Shown here piece after piece: positions 15,384 through 21,197 of a DNA stretch of 21,197 nucleotides (its first letter is position 1; the number at the start of each line of letters is the position of its first letter). The stretch is taken from positions 1-21,197 of the IMG/VR virus record IMGVR_UViG_3300042453_000565; one strand, given 5' to 3'. The translations under genes and the position numbers were made by a program. The notes under the pieces were generated by a model. It worked only from the letters and a program-made list of their open reading frames with translations, was not told the origin of the DNA and did no database searches. The DNA is from a virus.

Positions 15384-15434
15384 CGCTACCTCATCCGTAA
15401 AAATTTGTCAAAGTTTAGCACTTCAGCACGCTAA
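15384..15434. other. 51-base intergenic gap, the only one of note in the late unit
   Basis: This separates the tail genes from the putative ejection genes. On the minus strand it begins with TTAGC, a 10-base spacer and GCTAA (15434-15415), a weak 5-bp inverted repeat right after the preceding stop. It then contains TTGACA, an A/T-rich stretch and the GAGGT ribosome site of the next gene. No -10 box at the proper distance follows TTGACA before the start codon, so I do not call a promoter. Confidence 0.4.
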
Positions 15435-15755
15435 TTACCCAACTTTCCAGTCGGTTCCGTCAGAATAAACCGGCACTTTTGTGCTGCCCCCTCCAGCCAC
15501 CGTGGTGCCAAATGTCGATACCGACGAGTCAATAACAAACGCTCTAGCCCCCGCACCGAGAGTGCCAGCGCCGGGTAGTGTTGCTACTGTGAAAACACCG
15601 CTCAGACAAAACTGCGCGGCAATATTGTCAACCGTAGCGAAGTACTGGCGGAGGATATTGTTGAGGGTGTCGTGGTACGCACGGTCGTACTGAACTGGCG
15701 CAAACGGCAACAGCGGTGTTCTGGTAAGCGCTATGGTTTTTAGGCGTATTGTCAT
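15435..15755 (-). CDS. Small tail fibre/decoration-like protein (106 aa)
   Basis: Residues 1-50 form a helical N-terminus (IRLKTIALTRTPLLPFAPVQ, then LNNILRQYFATVDNIAAQF). Residues 58-106 are a beta-rich Gly/Ala/Thr unit with VATLPGAG, GAGARAFVIDSS and VAGGGSTKVPVYSDGTDWKV. The second unit is a recurring ending of phage fibre and decoration proteins ('gaRafVtDs ... vaGGGs..vPVysDGt.W'), so a structural role at the tail or on the virion surface is likely. The start ATG follows the stop of the tail-nozzle gene directly (TAAATG) with no strong ribosome site, so it is probably translated by coupling. There is no signal peptide. The receptor-binding or structural role is an inference from the family pattern and position. 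Confidence 0.75.
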   Translation of the reverse strand: MTIRLKTIALTRTPLLPFAPVQYDRAYHDTLNNILRQYFATVDNIAAQFCLSGVFTVATLPGAGTLGAGARAFVIDSSVSTFGTTVAGGGSTKVPVYSDGTDWKVG

Positions 15756-17936
15756 TTATTGCCGTCCGTCTGGTCTGACATCGATACGGGGTACGCCCAA
15801 CTGCCACTGTGTGCCGAGCGTATCTGAACTAACCTTGAACGCCATCTGCCGCCCACGAATCCTGCTGTACACAATCTCGGTAAATTCCTGCACGGTATAG
15901 GTTGTCTGCCCAGCGTAGCTCTGCGCTGACTTAACCGTTGGCGATGGAGATACGCCATACCCAGAGCCGGGATTCTGCCGAGGACGTACCGTAAACTGGA
16001 CTGCCGGGTTTACCGATGTAGCGCCGCTAGTATTAGAACCATCAAACGTAATGTCGGGGATGATCCGCCACACAAACCCATAGTTATGCCCATCATCAAT
16101 ATCAAAGTCGGATGACTGCACGTACGAATTGATTGGGCTTGGTGGGTTGGTAGTGCCGTCGTCAATCGCCGCCTCGTGGTAGACCATCAGATTGCCGCCT
16201 GTAGTTGCAACAGGGAACTGCCGCAACGGGGAATCAAGCCACGCCGTGCGATCTATCGAGCCGTAATACCAAACACGGTCAAGGTAGTTAAAGATGACGT
16301 AGCGGTCTATCTCATCAGAATTAGCAGAACAGTAGAACCACCAGACCTCTGAATACCCTTCGTTAGTACCCGCCTGAATTTGGGAAAACTGTTGTCGGTT
16401 GATGTCGTTAAAGATATATGTACGCACCGAACATGGCAGCGTCTCAACCCGACCAGAATAGATATAAAACTTGTCCACCCCCATCCAGTACACAACACCA
16501 GATGCGGTTGCCATAGCGTTTGGTGAAGCGATTGAAATGTTGTCAGCTAGTAGTGTGATCTGCCAAACCAGCGGTGGGCCAATATATTGCATGGCGTAGA
16601 TGGCTGCATCCGTCCAGATGTTAATCTCTTGACGCGTTTGCAATGCCCCGATGATCTGTGAACCATGCGATAACCGCTGATCACCTGCTTGGTTGGTAGC
16701 TTGTGGCTCCCAAACCGTGTAGCTTTCTTGCGCAGACCAACGAATCTGCATCGGGTCAAGCTCAGTCGTTGCGTAAGTACCGCTCGGGTCGTTACAACCA
16801 AAACAAATGACGATCCGTGACTGATCCGATACTAGGATTTCATTGATGAGAGACGGCGTATATGTGCCGGACACAACAGTGCCGCGAGTGCCGTAGGCAG
16901 GGGTTGCACCTGAACCCGGTGCCCAGTCATATAAAGAGCCACCACGTGGATTGAACAGCAAAATTTCTCCGAAGTTAGCTTGGCTCCAAAGACGGAGCTG
17001 CAAACCAAAACCGGTACTAAACGACGAGCCCCACGTACCACGCGACCACGATCCCGTACCCCAACCGGTACCAATCGTGAAAATTGGAAAGCCAGTATTG
17101 ATCTGATACGCAGTGTCAGTTGCCGACCCTCCAGTGCCTGAATCGGAAGCGTTGGAGAAAACGGTAAAGTAAAGCGCCTGAAGTCCGATGCCTTCGCTAG
17201 TTAAAGTAATAGGTGTGCCGCCGCTGGTGAGTGATAGTTGGCAAGTGTTCCCTACGACATTAACCAAGTAATACGTAACCGCATAACCCAACCCGCCCGG
17301 CGCACCAGCGCCCCCACCAATTACCAGCGCAACAGTATTACCATTTGCCATCGTGGTGCCAACTGGCAGTGAGATAGTGGACGTTGCTGTGTTTACCGTG
17401 AAGTTAAGCCCAGCAACAGAAGTTCCCGCCGCACGGGTAACAATCGTATATACAGTCCCCGATGTGACAGACTGTATTTGAAATTCTTGATTGAGAATGC
17501 CCGCAGTTATATTGCCGCCAAGCCCGACTGCGTTTGAGAACGTAATGAAGTCACCAACCTGCAAGCTTGATGCACTGCTATCAGTAACAGTAATAAACGC
17601 AGAGAAAGGTGAAGACGTAACCGCTGCAAAAGTTGTTGAGTTTAAGTTGGTAACACGAATAGGTGTGATGTCATAAAACACCCCGCCGTTCTCAACATAA
17701 AACTTTGCATTCGTACCAACACCCATAAGGTTAAAACCTTTGAGCGTCACCCAGTTCCACAATGAGCGGCAGTAGCCAAGAAATGTAGTGTAAGTTTCAA
17801 CCGCCCAGCCACCTATCTTTTCAGGGAAGCCAGAGCGAAACCGCACCTTGTCGCAGTCATACCAACCACCTTCGTTGGCGAGTGTGGTACCTTCCCGATT
17901 TACACCGGGGCGGAACTGTAGTTTTTGTAATGGCAT
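15756..17936 (-). CDS. Tail nozzle / tail tubular protein B-like (P22 gp10-type stabilisation protein), 726 aa
   Basis: Likely the nozzle at the distal end of the short tail, attached beneath the adaptor ring and bearing the fibres. The N-terminus LQFRPGVNREGTTLANEGGW, followed by KVRFRSGFPEKIGGW (30-44), is the signature start of this group. Later WS-containing stretches, Trp-rich loops (WGTGSWSRGTWG), LSHGSQIIGALQ and VYWMGVDKFYIYSGRVETLP suit a beta-propeller-like body. Residues about 95-265 appear to be inserted beta-domains (VGDFITFSNAVGLGGNITAG, ILNQEFQI, then a Gly/Thr-rich unit), which often decorate such tail proteins. The C-terminus ends RQMAFKVSSDTLGTQWQLGV and RIDVRPDGRQ. There is a good AGAGG ribosome site before the ATG. 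It lies nine bases after the tail fibre gene. A related hub or neck protein is possible. Confidence 0.75.
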   Translation of the reverse strand: MPLQKLQFRPGVNREGTTLANEGGWYDCDKVRFRSGFPEKIGGWAVETYTTFLGYCRSLWNWVTLKGFNLMGVGTNAKFYVENGGVFYDITPIRVTNLNSTTFAAVTSSPFSAFITVTDSSASSLQVGDFITFSNAVGLGGNITAGILNQEFQIQSVTSGTVYTIVTRAAGTSVAGLNFTVNTATSTISLPVGTTMANGNTVALVIGGGAGAPGGLGYAVTYYLVNVVGNTCQLSLTSGGTPITLTSEGIGLQALYFTVFSNASDSGTGGSATDTAYQINTGFPIFTIGTGWGTGSWSRGTWGSSFSTGFGLQLRLWSQANFGEILLFNPRGGSLYDWAPGSGATPAYGTRGTVVSGTYTPSLINEILVSDQSRIVICFGCNDPSGTYATTELDPMQIRWSAQESYTVWEPQATNQAGDQRLSHGSQIIGALQTRQEINIWTDAAIYAMQYIGPPLVWQITLLADNISIASPNAMATASGVVYWMGVDKFYIYSGRVETLPCSVRTYIFNDINRQQFSQIQAGTNEGYSEVWWFYCSANSDEIDRYVIFNYLDRVWYYGSIDRTAWLDSPLRQFPVATTGGNLMVYHEAAIDDGTTNPPSPINSYVQSSDFDIDDGHNYGFVWRIIPDITFDGSNTSGATSVNPAVQFTVRPRQNPGSGYGVSPSPTVKSAQSYAGQTTYTVQEFTEIVYSRIRGRQMAFKVSSDTLGTQWQLGVPRIDVRPDGRQ

Positions 17937-17945
17937 CGTCGCCTC

Positions 17946-19010
17946 TTACGTTTTCATGATGTACGCAAGTGCGAAGTACGGAACGAGATTAGCGTTAGTT
18001 CCGGATGAACCAGCCGAATCAACTGTCGTAGACGCAGTAATGTTTGCCGAAGCAGAGTTGGTGCTAATTTGACCGCCAAACCCTGTTGTATTCTGCGCAT
18101 ACTGTTGAGCGGCGCCAGAAGCCGAGTGAGGTCGATAGTAAAGAGCTGTGCTGTGTACATGCCCTGAGTCAGTCGCTGTAGTTGATGCTGTGTGCGTGTG
18201 ACTTACAACAATCGCGTCTTTAGAGCCACCGGTCTGGGTTGGCGATCCTGTAATAGTAGTTTTCGCTGCCCCAGCGTCATCTGAATGTGCGCCAATAATG
18301 AATCGGTTACGTAAATCAGGCGTTCCACTAGACCCGTTACACAATACCCAGCCCGATGGAATCGTAGCAATCGTGCCAGACCACATCATGATCATACCGG
18401 CAACAAACGCGTTACCCCATACTGGCGGATTACCTGCGCCCTGAGACACAACAACTTGTCCTGCTGTGCCAGACGAACTATTAAGAATAAGATCATCAAG
18501 TAGTGTTGTCGTACCTGTGACACTTGCATTACCTGTGACACTAGCATTGCCCCCAATCGAAAGACTCCCGGTAATGTGGTTAAGCTGCTCAACAATGTTT
18601 GTGCCGTCCGAACGCAGAAGAACTGATTTGCCTGCTGGGACTGCAACCCCCGTACCTGCTGCTGTGGTGTTGCCTAGAACTGTGGAACAGTAGACTGTAG
18701 CCGTATAGGTAGAGTCTGTATTACGCACAACGTACAACTTAGTAACCGGGGGCACATAAACATTAAAGTTAGCGGGAGAACCCCATGCGCCTATTGAGAG
18801 GTCTACCGCAGCACACCGTGCTTCATCCGCCGATCCGTTTGATGCAGTTAAAGCTTGATTAACAGAGGTAACTGAAACGGATGCCCGTCCAGCAATAGCA
18901 TCTTCAATCAACGTGCCAAGATTGGTATTAGTCGTACTGCCCCACGTACCAGACTGTTCACCGTTGGCAATGAGTTCGATCCGTAGATCGGGAGAGTATG
19001 TACTAGGCAT
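17946..19010 (-). CDS. Tail fibre protein with C-terminal collar domain (354 aa)
   Basis: Probably a host-recognition fibre. The N-terminus YSPDLRIELIANGEQSGTWG with TNTNLGTLIEDAIAG is a recurring attachment end of such fibres. A beta-rich shaft (about 45-200) follows and includes a hexapeptide repeat NASVTG (155-166). The collar-type domain (about 203-240) shows GMIMMWSGTIATIPSGWVLC and PDLRNRFIIGA. Two HxH motifs follow (H271-T-H273 and H284-V-H286), resembling the metal-binding repeats of trimeric fibre tips such as T4 gp12. The last residues NLVPYFALAYIMK close it as in this family. It is probably trimeric. The ribosome site AGGAA precedes the ATG, which sits two bases after the o-spanin stop, so lysis and tail genes are continuous. 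Chaperone genes for folding are not seen in the window. Confidence 0.85.
   Translation of the reverse strand: MPSTYSPDLRIELIANGEQSGTWGSTTNTNLGTLIEDAIAGRASVSVTSVNQALTASNGSADEARCAAVDLSIGAWGSPANFNVYVPPVTKLYVVRNTDSTYTATVYCSTVLGNTTAAGTGVAVPAGKSVLLRSDGTNIVEQLNHITGSLSIGGNASVTGNASVTGTTTLLDDLILNSSSGTAGQVVVSQGAGNPPVWGNAFVAGMIMMWSGTIATIPSGWVLCNGSSGTPDLRNRFIIGAHSDDAGAAKTTITGSPTQTGGSKDAIVVSHTHTASTTATDSGHVHSTALYYRPHSASGAAQQYAQNTTGFGGQISTNSASANITASTTVDSAGSSGTNANLVPYFALAYIMKT
18513..18548 (-). repeat. 18-bp tandem repeat in the tail fibre shaft
   Basis: Two adjacent 18-base units (18513-18530 and 18531-18548) differ at a single base. On the minus strand each encodes NASVTG. The length is a multiple of three, so gain or loss of a unit would lengthen or shorten the fibre without a frameshift. 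Confidence 0.8.
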
Positions 19011-19012
19011 CG

Positions 19013-19264
19013 CTATTCCTTACTTTTGCCTGACGGCGTTGTATTGTTTGACGCATTGGTCGAGGGCTGCTTGGAGACGGGCGGCGTCGGCAGCGTACCC
19101 TGCAAGAAACTCTCCATCTCCTTTTGCCAATTCCGCACCGGAGGCTCCACTGCAAGCTCGGGCGGTACCGGAGGCGGTACCATTTTCGGCGGGGCGCTCC
19201 TGCCTGTTGCGCAAGCTGTTAGTAAGAGCGGTAGCACGAGCATTAATATCCCTGATCTGCGCAT
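19013..19264 (-). CDS. Rz1: o-spanin, outer-membrane lipoprotein (Rz1-like, 83 aa)
   Basis: The outer-membrane half of the spanin complex, which fuses inner and outer membranes in the last step of lysis. A short basic start (MRRS) precedes the hydrophobic stretch GILMLVLPLLLTAC. Its lipobox LTAC places the lipid-bearing Cys at 18, with Ala at +2, consistent with outer-membrane sorting. The mature part is Pro-rich (KMVPPPVPPELAVEPP) with a helix-forming NWQKEMESFLQ, as usual for Rz1. It lies in a different frame almost wholly inside the i-spanin gene, passing the i-spanin stop by seven bases. The start at 19264 is set by GGAGG seven bases upstream; a longer frame reaching 19444 lacks this support and would bury the signal peptide. 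The stop is two bases before the tail fibre start. Confidence 0.85.
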   Translation of the reverse strand: MRRSGILMLVLPLLLTACATGRSAPPKMVPPPVPPELAVEPPVRNWQKEMESFLQGTLPTPPVSKQPSTNASNNTTPSGKSKE

Positions 19265-19493
19265 CCTTTTCCCTCCGCAGCTTGTCCGCCGCCTGTTGCA
19301 TTTCCTGCTCACGTTGCCGGGCTTCTTCCTGCCCCTTGGCGTAAGCGGCGTACTGTTCTGCCTTCTCTTTATCCCACGCCTGCTGCACCTCTGCTTGGCC
19401 CGCAGAATTGCCTTTATAATACCCGCCCCCAGCTGCACCGGCAATCGCCAATACGAGCGTCAACAGCACCCACGGGTTGAAGAACGCGGTCAC
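19020..19493 (-). CDS. Rz: i-spanin, inner-membrane spanin (Rz-like, 157 aa)
   Basis: Anchored in the inner membrane with a periplasmic coiled coil that meets the o-spanin to bring the membranes together. An N-terminal anchor covers about residues 8-25 (WVLLTLVLAIAGAAGGGYY). A highly charged Gln/Glu/Lys helix follows (about 33-95). A short Gly/Ala-rich stretch with Cys114 lies between this and a final helix with Cys147. Size and order fit Rz. The start is GTG at 19493, overlapping the stop of the upstream exported-protein gene (GTGA), with AAGGTG upstream as a ribosome site. The o-spanin gene lies inside its 3' half. Two cysteines could give disulphide-linked dimers. Confidence 0.85.
   Translation of the reverse strand: MTAFFNPWVLLTLVLAIAGAAGGGYYKGNSAGQAEVQQAWDKEKAEQYAAYAKGQEEARQREQEMQQAADKLRREKDAQIRDINARATALTNSLRNRQERPAENGTASGTARACSGASGAELAKGDGEFLAGYAADAARLQAALDQCVKQYNAVRQK
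19161..19181 (-). repeat. Short direct repeat in the doubly coding spanin region
   Basis: GGCGGTACC occurs at 19161-19169 and again at 19173-19181, a 12-base period. It reads as the VPPPVPP-type repeat in the o-spanin frame and as GTASGTA in the i-spanin frame. One duplication would therefore have extended both overlapping proteins by four residues. Confidence 0.6.
19272..19276 (-). promoter_or_regulatory. Ribosome binding site of the embedded o-spanin
   Basis: On the minus strand this is GGAGG, seven bases before the ATG at 19264 and inside the i-spanin coding sequence. It is the strongest Shine-Dalgarno match in the lysis cassette and fixes the o-spanin start. Confidence 0.75.
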
Positions 19494-19675
19494 TTAGTAG
19501 GCACCTTGGTAGCGTCGAGTTTCTTGTGGACTCGGACTTCTTTGCAGACCTGCACTTCCTTACCCTTCTTGTCCTTCTGGGCGTTGCAGACCTTCTTAGT
19601 CTCGGCAGCGTGAATCTGGAATACCAAGAATAAACTTGCAATAACGGTAACAGCCATACGAGCGTAGATAAACAT
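19490..19675 (-). CDS. Small exported protein of unknown function (61 aa)
   Basis: Residues 1-24 look like a cleavable signal peptide (basic start with R6, hydrophobic MAVTVIASLFLVF, then IHAAE with likely cleavage after A23 or A24). The mature part is about 37 residues, very basic (KKVCNAQKDKKGKEVQVCKE, ending KKLDATKVPTK), with two cysteines (C30 and C44) that could pair in the periplasm. I do not recognise a function. It sits between the holin candidate and the i-spanin. It overlaps the holin gene's stop by one base (TAATG) and the i-spanin start by three bases (GTGA), which strongly suggests a real lysis-cassette gene. It might act on peptidoglycan or the outer membrane through its charge. 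Confidence 0.7.
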   Translation of the reverse strand: MFIYARMAVTVIASLFLVFQIHAAETKKVCNAQKDKKGKEVQVCKEVRVHKKLDATKVPTK

Positions 19676-20145
19676 TACGAAATCTCCGGGTGAGGTGGTT
19701 GTACTGGGGCAGGTTTGCCGCCATAGCCTGTGGCTACTGATGGCGCTGAACTGATAGGGTCGATGGTTGGCTCCATGCGTACAGGTGCATGTGCTGGTGC
19801 TGCGGCTTTAGGAGCTGGTGGCGTTGGCTTATCGTCGCGCTCTTCCTTGGTTGACAGCCCCGGTGGCACGAACTGCTGGAGTGCGTCTTTGCCTTTAACA
19901 GCAAGCAGGGTTGCCAATGAGCCAAGTATGTACTTGGACATGTCTGACAGGATCAGGAAGAACTGCTTATCTGCCGGGGCCATCCCGCTCATCGGTTGCT
20001 CGACGAACACGACTGAGTACAAGCTGACGCCCACCATGATGATCACGGTGCAGCAAAACGTAACCGCGATACAGAACTTAATTACTGCATCGTGCTGCTC
20101 CTGCGTCAGTGCAAGGAACTGGCTTATTAGTTTTAGCGGGTTCAT
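19675..20145 (-). CDS. Putative holin or lysis-cassette membrane protein (156 aa, two membrane helices)
   Basis: Probable inner-membrane protein. Helix one covers about residues 22-48 (FCIAVTFCCTVIIMVGVSLY). A short loop with a PADK turn leads to helix two at about 63-84 (FLILSDMSKYILGSLATLLA). After that comes a Lys-rich boundary (KGKDALQQFVPPG) and a long Pro/Ala-rich charged tail (about 95-156). Two helices with a charged tail, placed next to an endolysin and spanins, fit a class II-like holin that makes the hole releasing the endolysin. However, the tail is longer than usual, so the call is inferred from position. The ribosome site AGAGGAA precedes the ATG. It overlaps the upstream lipoprotein gene by 68 bases. 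Confidence 0.6.
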   Translation of the reverse strand: MNPLKLISQFLALTQEQHDAVIKFCIAVTFCCTVIIMVGVSLYSVVFVEQPMSGMAPADKQFFLILSDMSKYILGSLATLLAVKGKDALQQFVPPGLSTKEERDDKPTPPAPKAAAPAHAPVRMEPTIDPISSAPSVATGYGGKPAPVQPPHPEIS

Positions 20146-20329
20146 TGGGTTCCTCTTTCATCACTTCCGGTTTCAACAACTGATCCGGGCAGGTTCCTGT
20201 TACAGCACATTGTGGACGTTGGCATCGCGGTTTGTCCCAGTTTTCTGGGTTCTGGCAAAAGTACCGAACCCGCTCACACCCACTAAGCCAAACGACTGCC
20301 AGTATCAAGCATAGCCAACGCAATTTCAT
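20078..20329 (-). CDS. Cys-rich lipoprotein of unknown function in the lysis cassette (83 aa)
   Basis: I start at the ATG at 20329, which has AGGGAG seven bases upstream; an ATG at 20377 would place 16 residues before the signal peptide. MKLRWLCLILAVVWLSGC is a lipoprotein signal with lipobox LSGC (Cys18) and Glu at +2, so outer-membrane sorting is expected. The mature chain has six more cysteines (25, 36, 41, 47, 73 and 81) in a short Pro-rich sequence (QNPENWDKPRCQRPQC, TGTCPDQLLKPEV), suggesting a disulphide-held periplasmic knot. Similar lipoproteins appear in environmental phage lysis modules, without a known role that I can name. It is neither a second Rz1 by sequence nor obviously a toxin. 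It overlaps the endolysin by 47 bases and the holin candidate by 68 bases. Confidence 0.75.
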   Translation of the reverse strand: MKLRWLCLILAVVWLSGCERVRYFCQNPENWDKPRCQRPQCAVTGTCPDQLLKPEVMKEEPNEPAKTNKPVPCTDAGAARCSN

Positions 20330-20936
20330 AGTGATGCTCCCTATCTGCCAATCCAATATAGCCGCCGTTGATCGCACGGGTTAAGCCCTTGAAGTCGTTG
20401 CTATCGACAAACCGGTTCAACTTGTTCGTCTCCCAGAACCAGCACGCGCTCTGGGCTGCACCCTCGAAGGTCTCCAAGTATTCCGACGCTTGCTCCGGGG
20501 TCAGGTCAAGTGACGCGCCAAACCAAAAATAGTTGTCCTTGCCAGTCAACTGCAAAATTCCTCGGCCACGGAACGCGAACCCCTCTTGGCTGGCTTCATC
20601 CCCATTACCCATCCGGTTGGCGTACACACGGCTGGCGATCTTCTTCGGGTTGCGCTCGTACTGCTTGGCAAGGTCAAGGGTTGGGAAGTACTTCGGGAAG
20701 ACGCGCATCAAGCCGGAAGCTGAGTAGTTCAGGTTCTCGGTAACAAACACAAAGCCGCCTGACTCATGACCACACTGCGCTAGGAACGCCGCAACGCGCT
20801 TCGGGGTGTTGATCTGGTATTCATCTAGCAGAGACTTGCCGCCGAACTCCGTCTGCGGGCCAAACAGCGTGTCGTACCACTGCTGGGCGTACTTGGTGTG
20901 CGGGGCGAACTTCTTGAATTGTGCCAACGTAATCAT
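20283..20936 (-). CDS. Endolysin, GH19 chitinase-like muramidase (217 aa)
   Basis: Degrades peptidoglycan at the end of infection. The GH19 fold is clear. RVAAFLAQCGHESGGFVFVT holds the probable catalytic Glu58, with Glu67 in ENLNYS. RGRGILQLTGKDNYF (123-137) is the family's signature stretch, and TRAINGGYIGLADR (about 186-199) is the C-terminal active-site loop. There is no signal peptide or membrane anchor, so release should depend on a holin. The size is typical for a single-domain phage GH19 endolysin without an added wall-binding domain. Its ATG overlaps the stop of the upstream small membrane gene (ATGA), with AAAGGA upstream. Its end overlaps the lipoprotein gene by 47 bases. Confidence 0.9.
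   Translation of the reverse strand: MITLAQFKKFAPHTKYAQQWYDTLFGPQTEFGGKSLLDEYQINTPKRVAAFLAQCGHESGGFVFVTENLNYSASGLMRVFPKYFPTLDLAKQYERNPKKIASRVYANRMGNGDEASQEGFAFRGRGILQLTGKDNYFWFGASLDLTPEQASEYLETFEGAAQSACWFWETNKLNRFVDSNDFKGLTRAINGGYIGLADREHHYEIALAMLDTGSRLA
20337..20342 (-). promoter_or_regulatory. Ribosome binding site deciding the lipoprotein start
   Basis: On the minus strand this is AGGGAG, seven bases before the ATG at 20329. It lies inside the end of the endolysin gene. It supports the start that puts the signal peptide at the N-terminus. Confidence 0.65.
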
Positions 20937-21197
20937 CTGTCGTACATCCTTTCAACCTGAATCTCGCGCCGTAACTCCCGCATCTTCCTTACCTCATGCA
21001 CCGCCGCTTGGGTGGCAAAGTACATGTCGTAGTACATGAAAGCTAAGATCGGCATCACGATAAAGAACATCAGCACCACGGTCAGCACTACAACAATCAA
21101 TGACCAAGGGACGTTCTCATCATCGCGCTTCTTGTCGTCAGCCACATTATTCCCACCGCCCATATAACTACGAACACCACTGCCGAAACCCACGCCG
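20933..21197 (-). CDS. Small membrane protein, possible holin or antiholin (start uncertain, may be cut by window edge)
   Basis: The frame is open to the window edge. Possible starts are GTG at 21193 (86 aa), ATG at 21163, or GTG at 21145 (70 aa, MADDKKRDDENVPW), the last having GGTGGG just upstream. The hydrophobic segment VPWSLIVVVLTVVLMFFIVMPI continues to LAFMYY, one long or two tight membrane helices (about residues 29-56 of the longest form). A charged amphipathic end follows (HEVRKMRELRREIQVERMYD). A basic C-terminal helix just after a membrane segment and a position directly before the endolysin are compatible with a holin or a holin regulator. The family is not certain. It overlaps the endolysin start by four bases. 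Confidence 0.6.
   Translation of the reverse strand, partial: GVGFGSGVRSYMGGGNNVADDKKRDDENVPWSLIVVVLTVVLMFFIVMPILAFMYYDMYFATQAAVHEVRKMRELRREIQVERMYDR

Noticed and set aside
15384-15434. A promoter based on TTGACA in the 51-base gap
   Set aside because: The place where a -10 box should be is occupied by the ribosome site and start codon of the next gene, with no TATAAT-like sequence.
15415-15434. A terminator from the TTAGC/GCTAA inverted repeat
   Set aside because: The stem is only 5 bp with a 10-base loop and no immediate T-run. It is too weak to call.
19265-19444. A longer version of the o-spanin starting at 19444
   Set aside because: The extra 60 residues are Arg-rich and only mirror the i-spanin frame. 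They would place the signal peptide internally, and the strong GGAGG lies before the shorter start.
1-21197. tRNA genes, CRISPR arrays, insertion sequences or an integrase/attachment site
   Set aside because: None was seen on reading. There is no repeat-spacer pattern, no transposase-like protein and almost no non-coding space to hold RNA genes.

Overview
The window looks like the late half of a double-stranded DNA phage with a short-tailed (podovirus-like) plan, probably infecting a Gram-negative bacterium. The evidence is a spanin pair with an outer-membrane lipoprotein, a GH19-type endolysin, a tail-nozzle-like protein, a collar-domain tail fibre, a lytic transglycosylase and a giant polyvalent protein of the kind carried inside short-tailed virions. 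Gene families of this type are familiar from aquatic environmental phages. I see no integrase, terminase, portal or capsid gene, no tRNA and no CRISPR array. The head genes presumably lie beyond position 21197.

Layout. Two plus-strand genes fill 1-478: the end of an unrecognised protein and a 63-codon gene. All else runs on the minus strand as one tightly packed unit, read from 21197 down to 441. In order of transcription the first block is a lysis cassette at 19013-21197. It holds a small membrane protein, a GH19 endolysin, a Cys-rich lipoprotein, a two-helix holin candidate, a small exported protein, an i-spanin, and an o-spanin almost wholly inside the i-spanin frame. A tail block follows at 15435-19010: collar-domain fibre, tail-nozzle-like protein, and a small fibre/decoration-like protein. 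A 51-base gap, the only real gap in the window, precedes the last block (441-15383). That block holds a Gly/Ala-rich hydrophobic protein, a GNAT acetyltransferase, a Gln-rich protein, an 801-aa lytic transglycosylase and a 3164-aa polyvalent protein. I infer this block to be the internal or ejected virion proteins, by analogy with the T7 core module.

How the genes work together. The lysis genes attack all three envelope layers (inner membrane, peptidoglycan, outer membrane). The tail genes form the nozzle and fibre. The last block would be packaged and injected, with the transglycosylase opening peptidoglycan and the polyvalent protein delivering several activities, including an apparent zinc protease. 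Most junctions are ATGA, GTGA, TAATG or TAAATG, so translational coupling is probably widespread.

Points of interest: the convergent 3' end, where genes overlap by 38 bases beside a perfect 11-bp hairpin; low-GC patches inside the giant gene that match particular domain blocks; a shared Gly-rich motif in two neighbouring putative ejection proteins; and two unexplained small exported proteins in the lysis cassette. I found no convincing evidence for a wholly new system. The strongest candidates for new biology are the central domains of the giant protein.
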